The position numbers and the translations under genes are program-made. The notes beneath the pieces are model-generated. The model saw only the letters and a program-made list of their open reading frames with translations, did no database searches and was not told the origin of the DNA. Below, piece after piece: positions 1 through 7,070 of a DNA stretch of 15,016 nt (its first letter is position 1; every line of letters begins with the position of its first letter). The stretch covers positions 1 through 15,016 of the forward strand of contig CALZDE010000027.1 in the NCBI GenBank assembly GCA_945637225.1. The letters run 5' to 3'. This DNA is from an uncultured Selenomonadaceae bacterium (lineage in GTDB: Bacteria > Bacillota > Negativicutes > Selenomonadales > Selenomonadaceae).

Positions 1-42
1 CAGTCCCGTCAGACCTTTGAATTTATTTCCACCTAAAAACAT
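1..42 (-). CDS. Possible start of a minus-strand gene running off the left edge (partial)
   Basis: On the minus strand an ATG at 42-40 opens a frame of 14 codons, without a stop, that reaches the window edge (MFLGGNKFKGLTGL). A purine-rich stretch (AAGGAAGG, 61-54) lies 11 bases upstream, a slightly long Shine-Dalgarno spacing. It sits just beyond the terminator that ends ndh, so it would be the next gene on the same strand. I do not recognise the 14 residues and cannot assign a function. With so little sequence this could be chance. Confidence 0.3.
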   Translation of the reverse strand, partial: MFLGGNKFKGLTGL

Positions 43-85
43 TAACTATCTTACCTTCCTTAAAAATCACTGTTGAAAAATTTCA

Positions 86-117
86 TTAAAAAACAGGGTA
101 CAAAACATGCACCCTGT
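86..117 (-). terminator. Rho-independent terminator downstream of ndh
   Basis: Read on the minus strand, ACAGGGT and ACCCTGT pair perfectly. The stem continues inward through one G-U wobble, a C-G and an A-T pair, giving about 10 bp closed by a 5-base loop (TGTTT). A run of T residues follows at once, encoded by A88-A93 on the plus strand. It lies 44 bases after the ndh stop codon. Stem, small loop and U-tract make this the clearest terminator in the window. Confidence 0.85.
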
Positions 118-160
118 CTATTTTACCACAAATTAATGATATTGACATTAATTTTTTTAA

Positions 161-1576
161 TTATTTTTTATTTAATTCTGCAGCAGCGGCAGCAGCGGCG
201 ATTGCAGCCTCCTGAGCCTTCTTTGCAGCAAGTGCAGCTTCTTCAGCAGCCTTGTTTGCGGCTTCAGCCTTTTCTATAGCTACCTTCTCAGGCTCATTCT
301 GCTCACGGCGGGCAGCATCACTGAGGTCGATATTGGTAATGAGACGGCCAAGGCGGACACCAGTAAAGAGGTTCCAGCCCCACTTCAGCAATACGGTGAT
401 ATTGGTATAGAAGCCCTCTAAGCGGAGAATATGAATGAACATCCATGCACACCATGCCATGAAACCGGTCTTGAAAGGACCTACATTGCAGACAGCCTCA
501 CAACGGCCAATGGTAGCCATAGAACCCTTGTCATGATAATGGAATACGTCCAGAGTCTTTTCACCACGAATCAGCTTCATGATATTGTCGCCTGCTACCT
601 GTGCACCCTGAGTAGCTACAGGAGCAATGGTAGGCAGTGGACGCTGACCCTCGCCAGGAACGAAGCATGCACAATCGCCGATAGCAAAAATGTTATCAAA
701 GCCAGGAACACGGAGGTCCTTATTGACAACTACACGGCCACCGCGGTCACACTCAGTACCAAGACGGGAAGCGATGATATGAGCACGAACACCAGCTGCC
801 CAGATAACGGTCTTGGAAGGAATTCTTGTACCATCCTTCAGGATAAGGCCATCAGCATCACAGTCGGCAACCTGAGTATTCAGCATTACCTTAACGCCCT
901 TCTTTTCAAGGGTCTTAACAGTATAATTACGAAGCTCCTCTGGCATCATTGGCAGAACCTTATCAGTTGCCTCAATCAGAATTACCTGAACCTCATTGAA
1001 ATCTAAGTTGTGGAACTCATGTCTCTGAATGTCGATAAGCTCACAGAGAGCACCTGCTTCCTCAACACCGGTAGGACCACCGCCAACGCAGATAAAGGTC
1101 AGCATCTTACGGCGTTCCTCGGCACTGTCCTCCATCTTGTTAGCACGCTCAAACATATGAAGAGTATGGTTACGGATATGCAGTGCCTCCTGCAAGGTCT
1201 TCATACCATAGGAATACTTCTCTACGTTTGCCATGCCAAAGAAATTGGTAGTAGCACCGGAAGCAATAACGAGATAATCATAATGAACATCACCATGATT
1301 TGTCTCTACAATATTACGAGCTGGGTCAAAGCCAGTAGCCTTCGCCATAAACAATTCCACATTGTCATTGTTACGGAAGAAGGAACGAATTGGGTATGCG
1401 ATCTCATCAGTTGCCAGTACAGAAGTGGATACCTGATACAGTAATGGCTGGAACAGATGGAAGTTCTGACGATCAATAATGGTAATACGTACATTTTCAT
1501 TAGCCAATCTCTGAGCGGCTGCAATACCTGCAAAACCTGCACCAATAATGACTACATGTGGTCTTGAATCTGACAT
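161..1576 (-). CDS. ndh: Type II NADH:quinone oxidoreductase (NDH-2)
   Basis: A 471-residue single-subunit flavoprotein that oxidises NADH and reduces membrane quinone without pumping protons. Motifs seen: FAD-binding GxGxxG at residues 12-17, NADH-binding VGGGPTGVE at 164-172, the second FAD signature AIGD at 298-301, and GSMATIGR at 351-358. An aromatic, amphipathic segment (about 370-412, with AWCAWMFIHIL) matches the C-terminal membrane-association region of NDH-2. The ATG at 1576 is chosen because GGAGGAG (1590-1584) lies 7 bases upstream; an in-frame start at 1618 would only add 14 residues ahead of this ribosome site. The last 40 residues or so (from 432) are an unusual Ala/Glu/Lys helix-like tail ending in a run of seven alanines, beyond the usual family end. 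The gene is monocistronic, with its own promoter and terminator. Family assignment is very secure; the quinone and physiological role are inferred. Confidence 0.95.
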   Translation of the reverse strand: MSDSRPHVVIIGAGFAGIAAAQRLANENVRITIIDRQNFHLFQPLLYQVSTSVLATDEIAYPIRSFFRNNDNVELFMAKATGFDPARNIVETNHGDVHYDYLVIASGATTNFFGMANVEKYSYGMKTLQEALHIRNHTLHMFERANKMEDSAEERRKMLTFICVGGGPTGVEEAGALCELIDIQRHEFHNLDFNEVQVILIEATDKVLPMMPEELRNYTVKTLEKKGVKVMLNTQVADCDADGLILKDGTRIPSKTVIWAAGVRAHIIASRLGTECDRGGRVVVNKDLRVPGFDNIFAIGDCACFVPGEGQRPLPTIAPVATQGAQVAGDNIMKLIRGEKTLDVFHYHDKGSMATIGRCEAVCNVGPFKTGFMAWCAWMFIHILRLEGFYTNITVLLKWGWNLFTGVRLGRLITNIDLSDAARREQNEPEKVAIEKAEAANKAAEEAALAAKKAQEAAIAAAAAAAELNKK

Positions 1577-1646
1577 TGAAAAACTCCTCCTATAGAACGT
1601 TATGCCCCCAAAGCACACCGCTCACATCTACACTCTAACCATTCAC

Positions 1647-1675
1647 ATTATAACACTTTGTGAAAGTAAGTACAA
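1647..1675 (-). promoter_or_regulatory. Candidate sigma-A promoter of ndh
   Basis: On the minus strand a perfect TATAAT (1652-1647) is preceded by TGT, an extended -10 element. At 17-bp spacing lies a partial -35, TTGTAC (1675-1670). Transcription would start near 1640, leaving a leader of about 64 bases before the ATG at 1576. The weak -35 with a perfect extended -10 suggests a promoter that may be regulated. Confidence 0.6.
1658..1675. promoter_or_regulatory. Rex-like operator candidate 1, overlapping the ndh promoter
   Basis: TTGTGA-N6-GTACAA matches 10 of the 12 defined bases of the Rex operator TTGTGA-N6-TCACAA; the left half is perfect. It covers the -35 and most of the spacer of the ndh promoter, which is where a repressor would block polymerase. 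Rex senses the NADH/NAD+ ratio and is known to control ndh in Bacillus subtilis. That it acts here is inference, since no rex gene is in the window. Confidence 0.45.
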
Positions 1676-1681
1676 TAGGTA

Positions 1682-1699
1682 AAGTGAAAATAATCACTT
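1682..1699. promoter_or_regulatory. 18-bp palindrome AAGTGA-N6-TCACTT (Rex/CRP-like operator candidate 2)
   Basis: A perfect 6-bp inverted repeat with a 6-base spacer, with the GTGA-N6-TCAC core shared by Rex and CRP-type operators. It lies just upstream of the ndh -35, with its centre 24 bp from that of candidate 1. The second site beside the first raises the chance that the region is a real operator. Whether a Rex or a CRP/FNR-family protein binds cannot be decided from sequence alone. Confidence 0.4.
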
Positions 1700-1743
1700 A
1701 ATCTTTCCATATTAGTAATTATCTGACGATTTACTCTTTTTAT

Positions 1744-1766
1744 TTGTCCATCTCAAAATAGGACAA
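1744..1766. repeat. Inverted repeat TTGTCC-N11-GGACAA upstream of the M48 peptidase promoter
   Basis: Two perfect 6-bp arms separated by 11 AT-rich bases end 8 bp before the -35 of the peptidase promoter. Half-site centres are 17 bp apart. The place suits an activator or repressor of the peptidase gene. No known regulator is recognised. Confidence 0.35.
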
Positions 1767-1774
1767 TTATTCCC

Positions 1775-1803
1775 TTCACATAAGCATAACAGTATGCTAT
1801 TAT
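1775..1803 (+). promoter_or_regulatory. Sigma-A promoter of the M48 peptidase gene
   Basis: TTCACA (1775-1780) and TATTAT (1798-1803), each one base from consensus, are separated by exactly 17 bp. TGC at 1795-1797 adds an extended -10 element. Transcription would start near 1810, giving a leader of about 40 bases. A strong ribosome site, GAGGAGG (1839-1845), follows 6 bases before the ATG at 1852. Confidence 0.7.
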
Positions 1804-1851
1804 AAATAATACACATTTTATTTTTGGTTTTTAATAACGAGGAGGTTCTTT

Positions 1852-2943
1852 ATGACTAAGAAAAAATTATTAGCCAAATTGCTTATTTTAGCTATGACCG
1901 CCACAGTTCCAGCAGCAGTACAGCCTTCGACCGCCCAGGCATTCAGTATTATAGGCGCTGTTGTCGGTGCCGCTCAGGGAAGTATCGCTGCTAATCAGGC
2001 TAAAGCTGAATTAAAGGCTATCAATGATGATAACGAAAAGCGCAATCAGTACTTTGAAATGATGAAACAGCAGGCTGGTGTTAATTACGATTATGCTATG
2101 AATACCCGTCTTGACTCCATCATGTACAATTTAAGCAACGCAATTGCGGCTGTTGACCCATCAATTAAGGATAAGCCTTACAATTATTTCATCAACGTAG
2201 ATGAAAACTTCAATGCTTATTGCAGTATCGGTCACAATATGTCCGTCAATACCGGTGCTATGAAGCTTCTTACTAATGATGATGAATTAGCTGTTGTTAT
2301 CGGCCATGAGATGGGCCACGGTCAGAAGGACCATGTTCTCAAGGGCTTTGAAGGCAGAACCACTGCTTTAGTTGTTGGCGGTGCTATCAGCGGTGGTGGC
2401 GGTTCTGTACTTTCTAATATTGTTGCTAATATCTCTGCGGCTCAGATTGCGGCATCCTATGGCAAAAAGCAGGAAGCAGAAGCCGACAAGCTTTCCTTTG
2501 AGTATCTCACCCACACTAATTACAATCTTGGCGCCTGCCCAGCTGTATGGCAGCGTGTTATTGATACCTATGGTGAAAACGAGCAGGCCTTCGCTAACAG
2601 TATCATCAATCCATCTGACCATGATGATAACAAGCGTCGCCGTGATGCCTACAATGAACAGTTATTTGAATACAGCAACAAGCATGTAAAGGTAGAAAAC
2701 GGCGTTGTTAAGGTAAATAAAAAGGATTTCCTCACAGCCGCACCTACCGCAAGCATGAGCAGTGCCGAGCGTTCCTATTTCGTAGCCGGCAATTTAGCCC
2801 GCATTTACCACGATAATCTTGCTGGCGGTGAAGTTACTGTTGATGGCAATACAGTACGTCTTTCCGGCAAGGCTGTCATAACTTCTGTTGATGGCGACCA
2901 GCCAGCACAGGATATTGCTGATACCTTAAAGGCAATTAAATAA
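1852..2943 (+). CDS. Secreted M48-family zinc metallopeptidase
   Basis: A 363-residue exported endopeptidase related to the BepA/LoiP/YggG branch of family M48, which in Gram-negative bacteria handles envelope protein quality control. Residues 1-30 form a Sec signal peptide: lysines at 3-5, a hydrophobic core (6-22) and an AQA signal peptidase I site at 28-30. No lipobox cysteine is present, so a soluble extracytoplasmic enzyme is expected. The zinc site is HEMGH at 152-156 (H152 and H156 ligands, E153 catalytic), with the third ligand probably E208 in the downstream EAEAD motif. Between them lies a glycine-rich, hydrophobic stretch (about 172-202), as is common in the family. The last 70 residues (about 294-363) are an extra region I do not recognise. 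GAGGAGG 6 bases before the ATG supports the start. It is transcribed alone, divergent from ndh, and ends at a shared terminator. Substrates are unknown. Confidence 0.92.
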   Translation: MTKKKLLAKLLILAMTATVPAAVQPSTAQAFSIIGAVVGAAQGSIAANQAKAELKAINDDNEKRNQYFEMMKQQAGVNYDYAMNTRLDSIMYNLSNAIAAVDPSIKDKPYNYFINVDENFNAYCSIGHNMSVNTGAMKLLTNDDELAVVIGHEMGHGQKDHVLKGFEGRTTALVVGGAISGGGGSVLSNIVANISAAQIAASYGKKQEAEADKLSFEYLTHTNYNLGACPAVWQRVIDTYGENEQAFANSIINPSDHDDNKRRRDAYNEQLFEYSNKHVKVENGVVKVNKKDFLTAAPTASMSSAERSYFVAGNLARIYHDNLAGGEVTVDGNTVRLSGKAVITSVDGDQPAQDIADTLKAIK

Positions 2944-2968
2944 AATAAAATATAATACACATACTAAA

Positions 2969-3003
2969 ATTCCCCACCACGCCTCAATGGTATGATGGGG
3001 AAT
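2969..3003. terminator. Hairpin terminator shared by convergent genes
   Basis: ATTCCCCA (2969-2976) and TGGGGAAT (2996-3003) form an 8-bp perfect stem between the convergent peptidase and hexokinase genes. A minor internal CCA/TGG pairing is possible. On the plus strand a T-rich stretch (TTATTTTT) follows after a few bases; on the minus strand a short T run follows directly. It probably works in both directions, better supported for the plus strand gene. Confidence 0.7.
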
Positions 3004-3024
3004 ACTTATTTTTGTCTTAATTCA

Positions 3025-4305
3025 TTACTTGGAAGCAACACATGCAGCAATAGCGGCACCAGTACCAGAACCACCGGTTACTAATACAGGGCTGATCTTT
3101 GCAGCATCCTCTGCACCTAACAGCTCAGCCAGTGCAGCCTTAATGGTATCCTGAACGCCAGGCATGAACTGGAATACAGAACCATCAACAGCGATGTGCT
3201 GTGCCTCAATAGGATTATCACCAGCAATATGCCAGATAGGGCCTACCATAGCAGCAGCAGCTAAACGAGCGGAACGAACGGAAATAGCCTTTGCCAGCTC
3301 GCGGAGCTTCTGAGCACACTCAGGGCACTCAAAGCCCATCTTAGCCTTCATAATAGCTAAAGTCTTAGTGCTGTTTTCATCATCAGCTAACATATCAGAA
3401 ATATCAATCGCAGTAAAGTCATCTGCAATTTCCTTACCGCTTAAACGAGCAGCTGCAATAGTCAGCAGTTCGCCCATGTAACGGCCGGAAATCATCTTCT
3501 CTAAATGCTGATTTGCAGGACGCTCAGACTTAGCATTCAGCTCCTCATCACAGGAAGAAAGTGCCAGCTTGTCAAAGTTACCGCACTCCATATTTACGAT
3601 AGAAGGTGCCGCACCATCCTTGTGATTTGACTCGAAGTAGCAAGCATTGTAGCCAGTTGCATAAATAACACCGATACGGGTATCTGGATACTGATATGCA
3701 GCAGCCAGCAGAACAGCAACGGTATCGTTGATTACAGAATTTGGCTCTACGTTCTTTACACCCTTACGCTCTAAAGCAGCCTTCAGCAGGTCATTTACAA
3801 CCTCGCCCTCAACACCTGGAATAGCAAATTCCTTGGTCCAGTTGATAAGACGTGCATTGTAGATATTTTCCTGAATTGATGGGAAAGAGAAAGTATGTCC
3901 TAAATAGAACTTCTTGTCCTCTACACCTTCAACAGCCTCTGCTACCATGTCAGCGATGAAGTCAAAGGTATCATCAGCCTTTGCGTCCTTGTTGATGAGG
4001 TTGTACTCCTCGGTAACTAATGGACGGGCTACCTTCTTAATAACCTCTGCTTTGCAGTCACCGGTCAGATGGATGTTCAGCACGCGAAGATTGGTACCAC
4101 CAAAATCAAGGGCCAGGAAGTCACCGATTTCGTCACCCTTAGGCATACCGATATAAGAATTCAGCATAGCCATGCTTGCGCCTTCTTCTCTAGCCAGACC
4201 GCTAACCATTTCCTTGCGGAATGAATCAGCAACAGTCTTCAGCTGGTCTGTGTCAAGGGTAAACTCCTTAATTAACTGCTCAAACTTCTCTTGTTCAATT
4301 GCCAT
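3025..4305 (-). CDS. Eukaryote-family hexokinase (glucokinase/hexokinase, actin-like ATPase fold)
   Basis: A 426-residue sugar kinase of the eukaryotic hexokinase family (PF00349/PF03727), not the ROK or bacterial Glk type. It should phosphorylate glucose or a related hexose at C6 with ATP in the cytosol. Motifs run in family order: phosphate-1 LALDFGGTNLRVL (64-76), sugar-binding TFSFPS (138-143), NWTKEF (155-160), NDTVA (193-197) with the catalytic base D194, phosphate-2 ATGYNACY (216-223), NMECGNF (238-244) with sugar-binding E240, MISGRYMGEL (271-280), VDGSVF (373-378) and adenosine-site TGGSGTGAA (410-418). Oddities: the first Gly of the usual GTGxN is Ala216, the usual W or Y after E240 is Cys241, and a CPEC pair occurs at 327-330. 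It is slightly shorter than a typical 450-residue hexokinase unit. AAGGAG (4320-4315) is 9 bases before the ATG. It lies 148 bases after the hybrid kinase gene on the same strand; I found no convincing promoter or terminator in that gap, so read-through is possible. Confidence 0.9.
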   Translation of the reverse strand: MAIEQEKFEQLIKEFTLDTDQLKTVADSFRKEMVSGLAREEGASMAMLNSYIGMPKGDEIGDFLALDFGGTNLRVLNIHLTGDCKAEVIKKVARPLVTEEYNLINKDAKADDTFDFIADMVAEAVEGVEDKKFYLGHTFSFPSIQENIYNARLINWTKEFAIPGVEGEVVNDLLKAALERKGVKNVEPNSVINDTVAVLLAAAYQYPDTRIGVIYATGYNACYFESNHKDGAAPSIVNMECGNFDKLALSSCDEELNAKSERPANQHLEKMISGRYMGELLTIAAARLSGKEIADDFTAIDISDMLADDENSTKTLAIMKAKMGFECPECAQKLRELAKAISVRSARLAAAAMVGPIWHIAGDNPIEAQHIAVDGSVFQFMPGVQDTIKAALAELLGAEDAAKISPVLVTGGSGTGAAIAACVASK

Positions 4306-4453
4306 TTTTCTTTTCTCCTTTATTGTCTTTTATGGAAAATTACTCTTAAACAATAATATACCCGTAACCCCTATCTTAAATATAAAATTCTACATCAATC
4401 AGTAAAATCCTGCATTGTTCATTGTAATTTTTCTTGTAAAGCTAAGTATTGTA

Positions 4454-6973
4454 TTATTTCTTTAACCATCTATGAAGGCTTCTTGCTAATTTATCCAGCT
4501 CCAAAGGCTTCGACAAATGAGCATTCATGCCAGCATGTTTGGCACTTCGTATATCCTCTGAAAATGCATTGGCAGTCATAGCCAGTATAGGCACCCTCTT
4601 GCAGTAATCCCTGTTCATAGCACGAATTACACGGGTAGCGTCATAGCCATTCATTTTCGGCATCTGAATATCCATGAGAATAAGGTCGTAATACCCGTCC
4701 TCACATTTCTCAATCTTATCTACTGCTACCAGACCATCCTCGGCTCTTTCCACATCAAGTCCAGTCATTTCCAGAATTTCCTGTGCAATTTCTGCATTCA
4801 GGTCGTTATCCTCTACTAAAAGGACACGGCTGCCGAAGAAATCCGCTTCCTCAAATTCCACCAGCATGTCATCATCGTTGTCCAAGGCACTCTGATTTTC
4901 CACTGGCTTTTCCTGAAATTTCAGGCAGAAGTTAATCGTAAACTTCGAGCCTTTATTCAGCTTTGTTTCAACCTGAATATCTCCGCCCATCATACGAACT
5001 ATACTGCGGGCAATGGACATACCAAGACCTGTTCCCTGTATCTTGTTGGCACGGCTGTCCTCAGCTCTTGAAAATGGATCAAAGATTGTTGCCGCAAATT
5101 CTGGTGTCATGCCTATGCCATTATCACGGAAGATAATTTCATACAGACCTACTCCCGACTGTCTGATCGGCTTCTCGGAAATTTCTATAGAGATACGTCC
5201 GCCATCCGGTGTATACTTTATGGCATTGCTCATGAAATTCATGAGAATCTGCTGTACCCTCAGGCTATCACCTATTACGTTATCATGGACAATATTGCTC
5301 ATGAAAAGCCTGCAATCATGATTATGCTTTTCCAGCTGGCTTCTGACCATACTCATCATATTATCAACTAAATATGACAAGCTGAACGCTTCTTCATTCA
5401 GATGAACCTTGCCGGACTCAATCTTACTCATATCCAGCACTTCATTAATCAGATTCAAAAGATGCTGACTGGCACCGTTTATTTTATTCAGTGCGTCCTT
5501 CACCTTTTCCTTATCGTCAAGATTAGCAGAAGCAATAGCAGTCATACCAATAATTCCGTTCATTGGTGTACGAATATCATGAGACATATTTGCTAAGAAT
5601 GACGTTTTTGCATTGCTCGCCGCATCTGCAGCATGAAGGGCATTTTTCAGCAGTTCATTCTGACGTACCTTATCGTCTATATCCATAAACAGACCGATAA
5701 AGGAAATAGGAGAGCCATCAGAACGTCTGGTAAATCTGCCTGCTGCCCTGAACCAGCGGTAGCCATGATTTTTGGTTTTGACAGGATTTTCAATATCAAA
5801 GGTAGTCTTGCCACTATAATCCTTAAGCGCGTTGTCAAAAAGCGTCATCGCCATTTCCCGATAGTCAGGGTGTACCTTATCTCTAAGAGTTTCAAACACA
5901 TTAGGAAATTCAAACTCATTGGAATATCCCAGCATCTTACGCAGTTTTTCACTCCAGCATACCGATACTACGTGTGCATCCTTATCGTACTCCATAGACC
6001 ATAAGCCTGAACCTAATGCCTCATGCAATGCATTAAAAGCCTCCGCACTTCTATTAGCACGCTCAAGAGCCATATTTCTTGACCGTTCCAAAGATTCTCT
6101 TTCGTGCTGCTCCGTAACATCAAGGAAAATGCCAAAAAAGCGCATTGGGGAACCATCGTCACGGCGGATTACATCACCAGTTGCCCTGAACCAGCGCCAG
6201 CCATTATTACGGGTTTTTAATCTGTATATCTGGTCATATTCTGTATTGCCGCTATAATCATTAACAGACTTCCAAATAGAATTATAGGCGGTATTCCAGT
6301 CCTCTGGATGGAGAATATGAGACCATGAATTTAAATCGTTCGGGAAATCAGCTTCACTCTGATAGCCTATCATCCGGCGGAATTCATCAGTCCATGTAAT
6401 GCCCTGCATTTTGCCATTTTCATCAAATTCCATGCTCCACATACCGGATTTCATAAGTTTCTGTACTACGCGGTAGCTGGCTTCTGCCTGCTGTATCTGC
6501 TTGGAAAGAGTTACTGACTTTTCTTCAATTTTCTTGTAATAATCAATATCCGCAAAGCCAATAATTACCTTATTCTCGTCATGCTCTGACAGCTTTGCAA
6601 CCTTCATTTCAAAATAATGAGTTATGCCATTCCTGTCATTTTTATATTCGTACTTATAAAAGCCATTGGCCGCCATTTCAGAACGGATTTTGGAAAGCCT
6701 TGCATTACGGCGAAAATCTTCCTTGTATTCTTTATGGACATATTTTGAACCATACTCCCAGCGCAAATCCTCCCACATAGCACCACGGTCAAAAGCATCC
6801 TGATATTCCAGTTTATTTTTTTCACTCAAAAAAAAAGGTACAACTATGCCTGTATCCATGTCCAATATGTACACAGAGTCGAACTTATTACTTAAAGCCT
6901 TCATAATGGACAAATAATCCTGCTGTTTCTGCCATGTATCCAGCTCATCAGCAATACTGTACTTATTTTCCAT
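4454..6973 (-). CDS. Soluble PAS-PAC hybrid sensor histidine kinase with C-terminal receiver
   Basis: An 839-residue hybrid kinase that should autophosphorylate on histidine and pass phosphate to its own receiver. Order: N-terminal PAS-like region (about 25-148), short coiled coil (about 148-172), PAS-PAC unit 1 (176-288), PAS-PAC unit 2 (322-434), HisKA with MSHDIRTPMNG (His465), HATPase_c with N-box N583, DNGIGM (617-622) and GTGLGM (647-652), a linker (about 688-712), then a receiver with acidic E721/D722, phosphoacceptor D768, T800 and K822. No transmembrane segment or signal peptide is seen, so it senses a cytoplasmic signal. The two PAS units align over 113 residues without gaps, a clear internal duplication. 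No Hpt domain and no partner regulator lie nearby, so the downstream relay is elsewhere. Start: ATG at 6973 has AAAGGG 9 bases upstream; the in-frame ATG at 6982 directly abuts that site. A 9-T homopolymer lies near codon 48. Signal unknown. Confidence 0.94.
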   Translation of the reverse strand: MENKYSIADELDTWQKQQDYLSIMKALSNKFDSVYILDMDTGIVVPFFLSEKNKLEYQDAFDRGAMWEDLRWEYGSKYVHKEYKEDFRRNARLSKIRSEMAANGFYKYEYKNDRNGITHYFEMKVAKLSEHDENKVIIGFADIDYYKKIEEKSVTLSKQIQQAEASYRVVQKLMKSGMWSMEFDENGKMQGITWTDEFRRMIGYQSEADFPNDLNSWSHILHPEDWNTAYNSIWKSVNDYSGNTEYDQIYRLKTRNNGWRWFRATGDVIRRDDGSPMRFFGIFLDVTEQHERESLERSRNMALERANRSAEAFNALHEALGSGLWSMEYDKDAHVVSVCWSEKLRKMLGYSNEFEFPNVFETLRDKVHPDYREMAMTLFDNALKDYSGKTTFDIENPVKTKNHGYRWFRAAGRFTRRSDGSPISFIGLFMDIDDKVRQNELLKNALHAADAASNAKTSFLANMSHDIRTPMNGIIGMTAIASANLDDKEKVKDALNKINGASQHLLNLINEVLDMSKIESGKVHLNEEAFSLSYLVDNMMSMVRSQLEKHNHDCRLFMSNIVHDNVIGDSLRVQQILMNFMSNAIKYTPDGGRISIEISEKPIRQSGVGLYEIIFRDNGIGMTPEFAATIFDPFSRAEDSRANKIQGTGLGMSIARSIVRMMGGDIQVETKLNKGSKFTINFCLKFQEKPVENQSALDNDDDMLVEFEEADFFGSRVLLVEDNDLNAEIAQEILEMTGLDVERAEDGLVAVDKIEKCEDGYYDLILMDIQMPKMNGYDATRVIRAMNRDYCKRVPILAMTANAFSEDIRSAKHAGMNAHLSKPLELDKLARSLHRWLKK

Positions 6974-7028
6974 AGATATCATCCCTTTCTACCATATATT
7001 TAGAAACCTAAAATACATCATTAAGATA

Positions 7029-7057
7029 ATTAAACCATATATACTCAAATGTTGCAA
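7029..7057 (-). promoter_or_regulatory. Candidate promoter of the hybrid kinase gene
   Basis: On the minus strand TTGCAA (7057-7052), a 17-bp spacer and TTTAAT (7034-7029) form a sigma-A-like promoter, with TGG just before the -10 as an extended element. It lies between the uup stop and the kinase start, giving a leader of about 50 bases. No terminator hairpin is visible after uup, so some read-through from the operon is also possible. Confidence 0.55.
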
Positions 7058-7070
7058 GTTTTTTATTCAT

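Noticed and set aside
73..279. Plus-strand 68-codon frame rich in Gln and Leu
   Set aside because: It is the complement of the Ala-rich tail of ndh and runs through the ndh terminator. No ribosome site; composition reflects GCA/GCG repeats on the other strand.
431..1006. Long plus-strand frame inside ndh
   Set aside because: Antisense to conserved NDH-2 motifs, no Shine-Dalgarno, protein resembles nothing.
4306..4453. Promoter or terminator between the hybrid kinase and hexokinase genes
   Set aside because: TATATT near 4356 on the minus strand has no acceptable -35, and no GC-rich hairpin with a U-tract is present. I see nothing firm in this 148-base gap.
6974..6982. ATG at 6982 as the start of the hybrid kinase
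   Set aside because: The AAAGGG ribosome site directly abuts it, leaving no spacing; the ATG at 6973 has a 9-base spacing. The two differ by only three residues.
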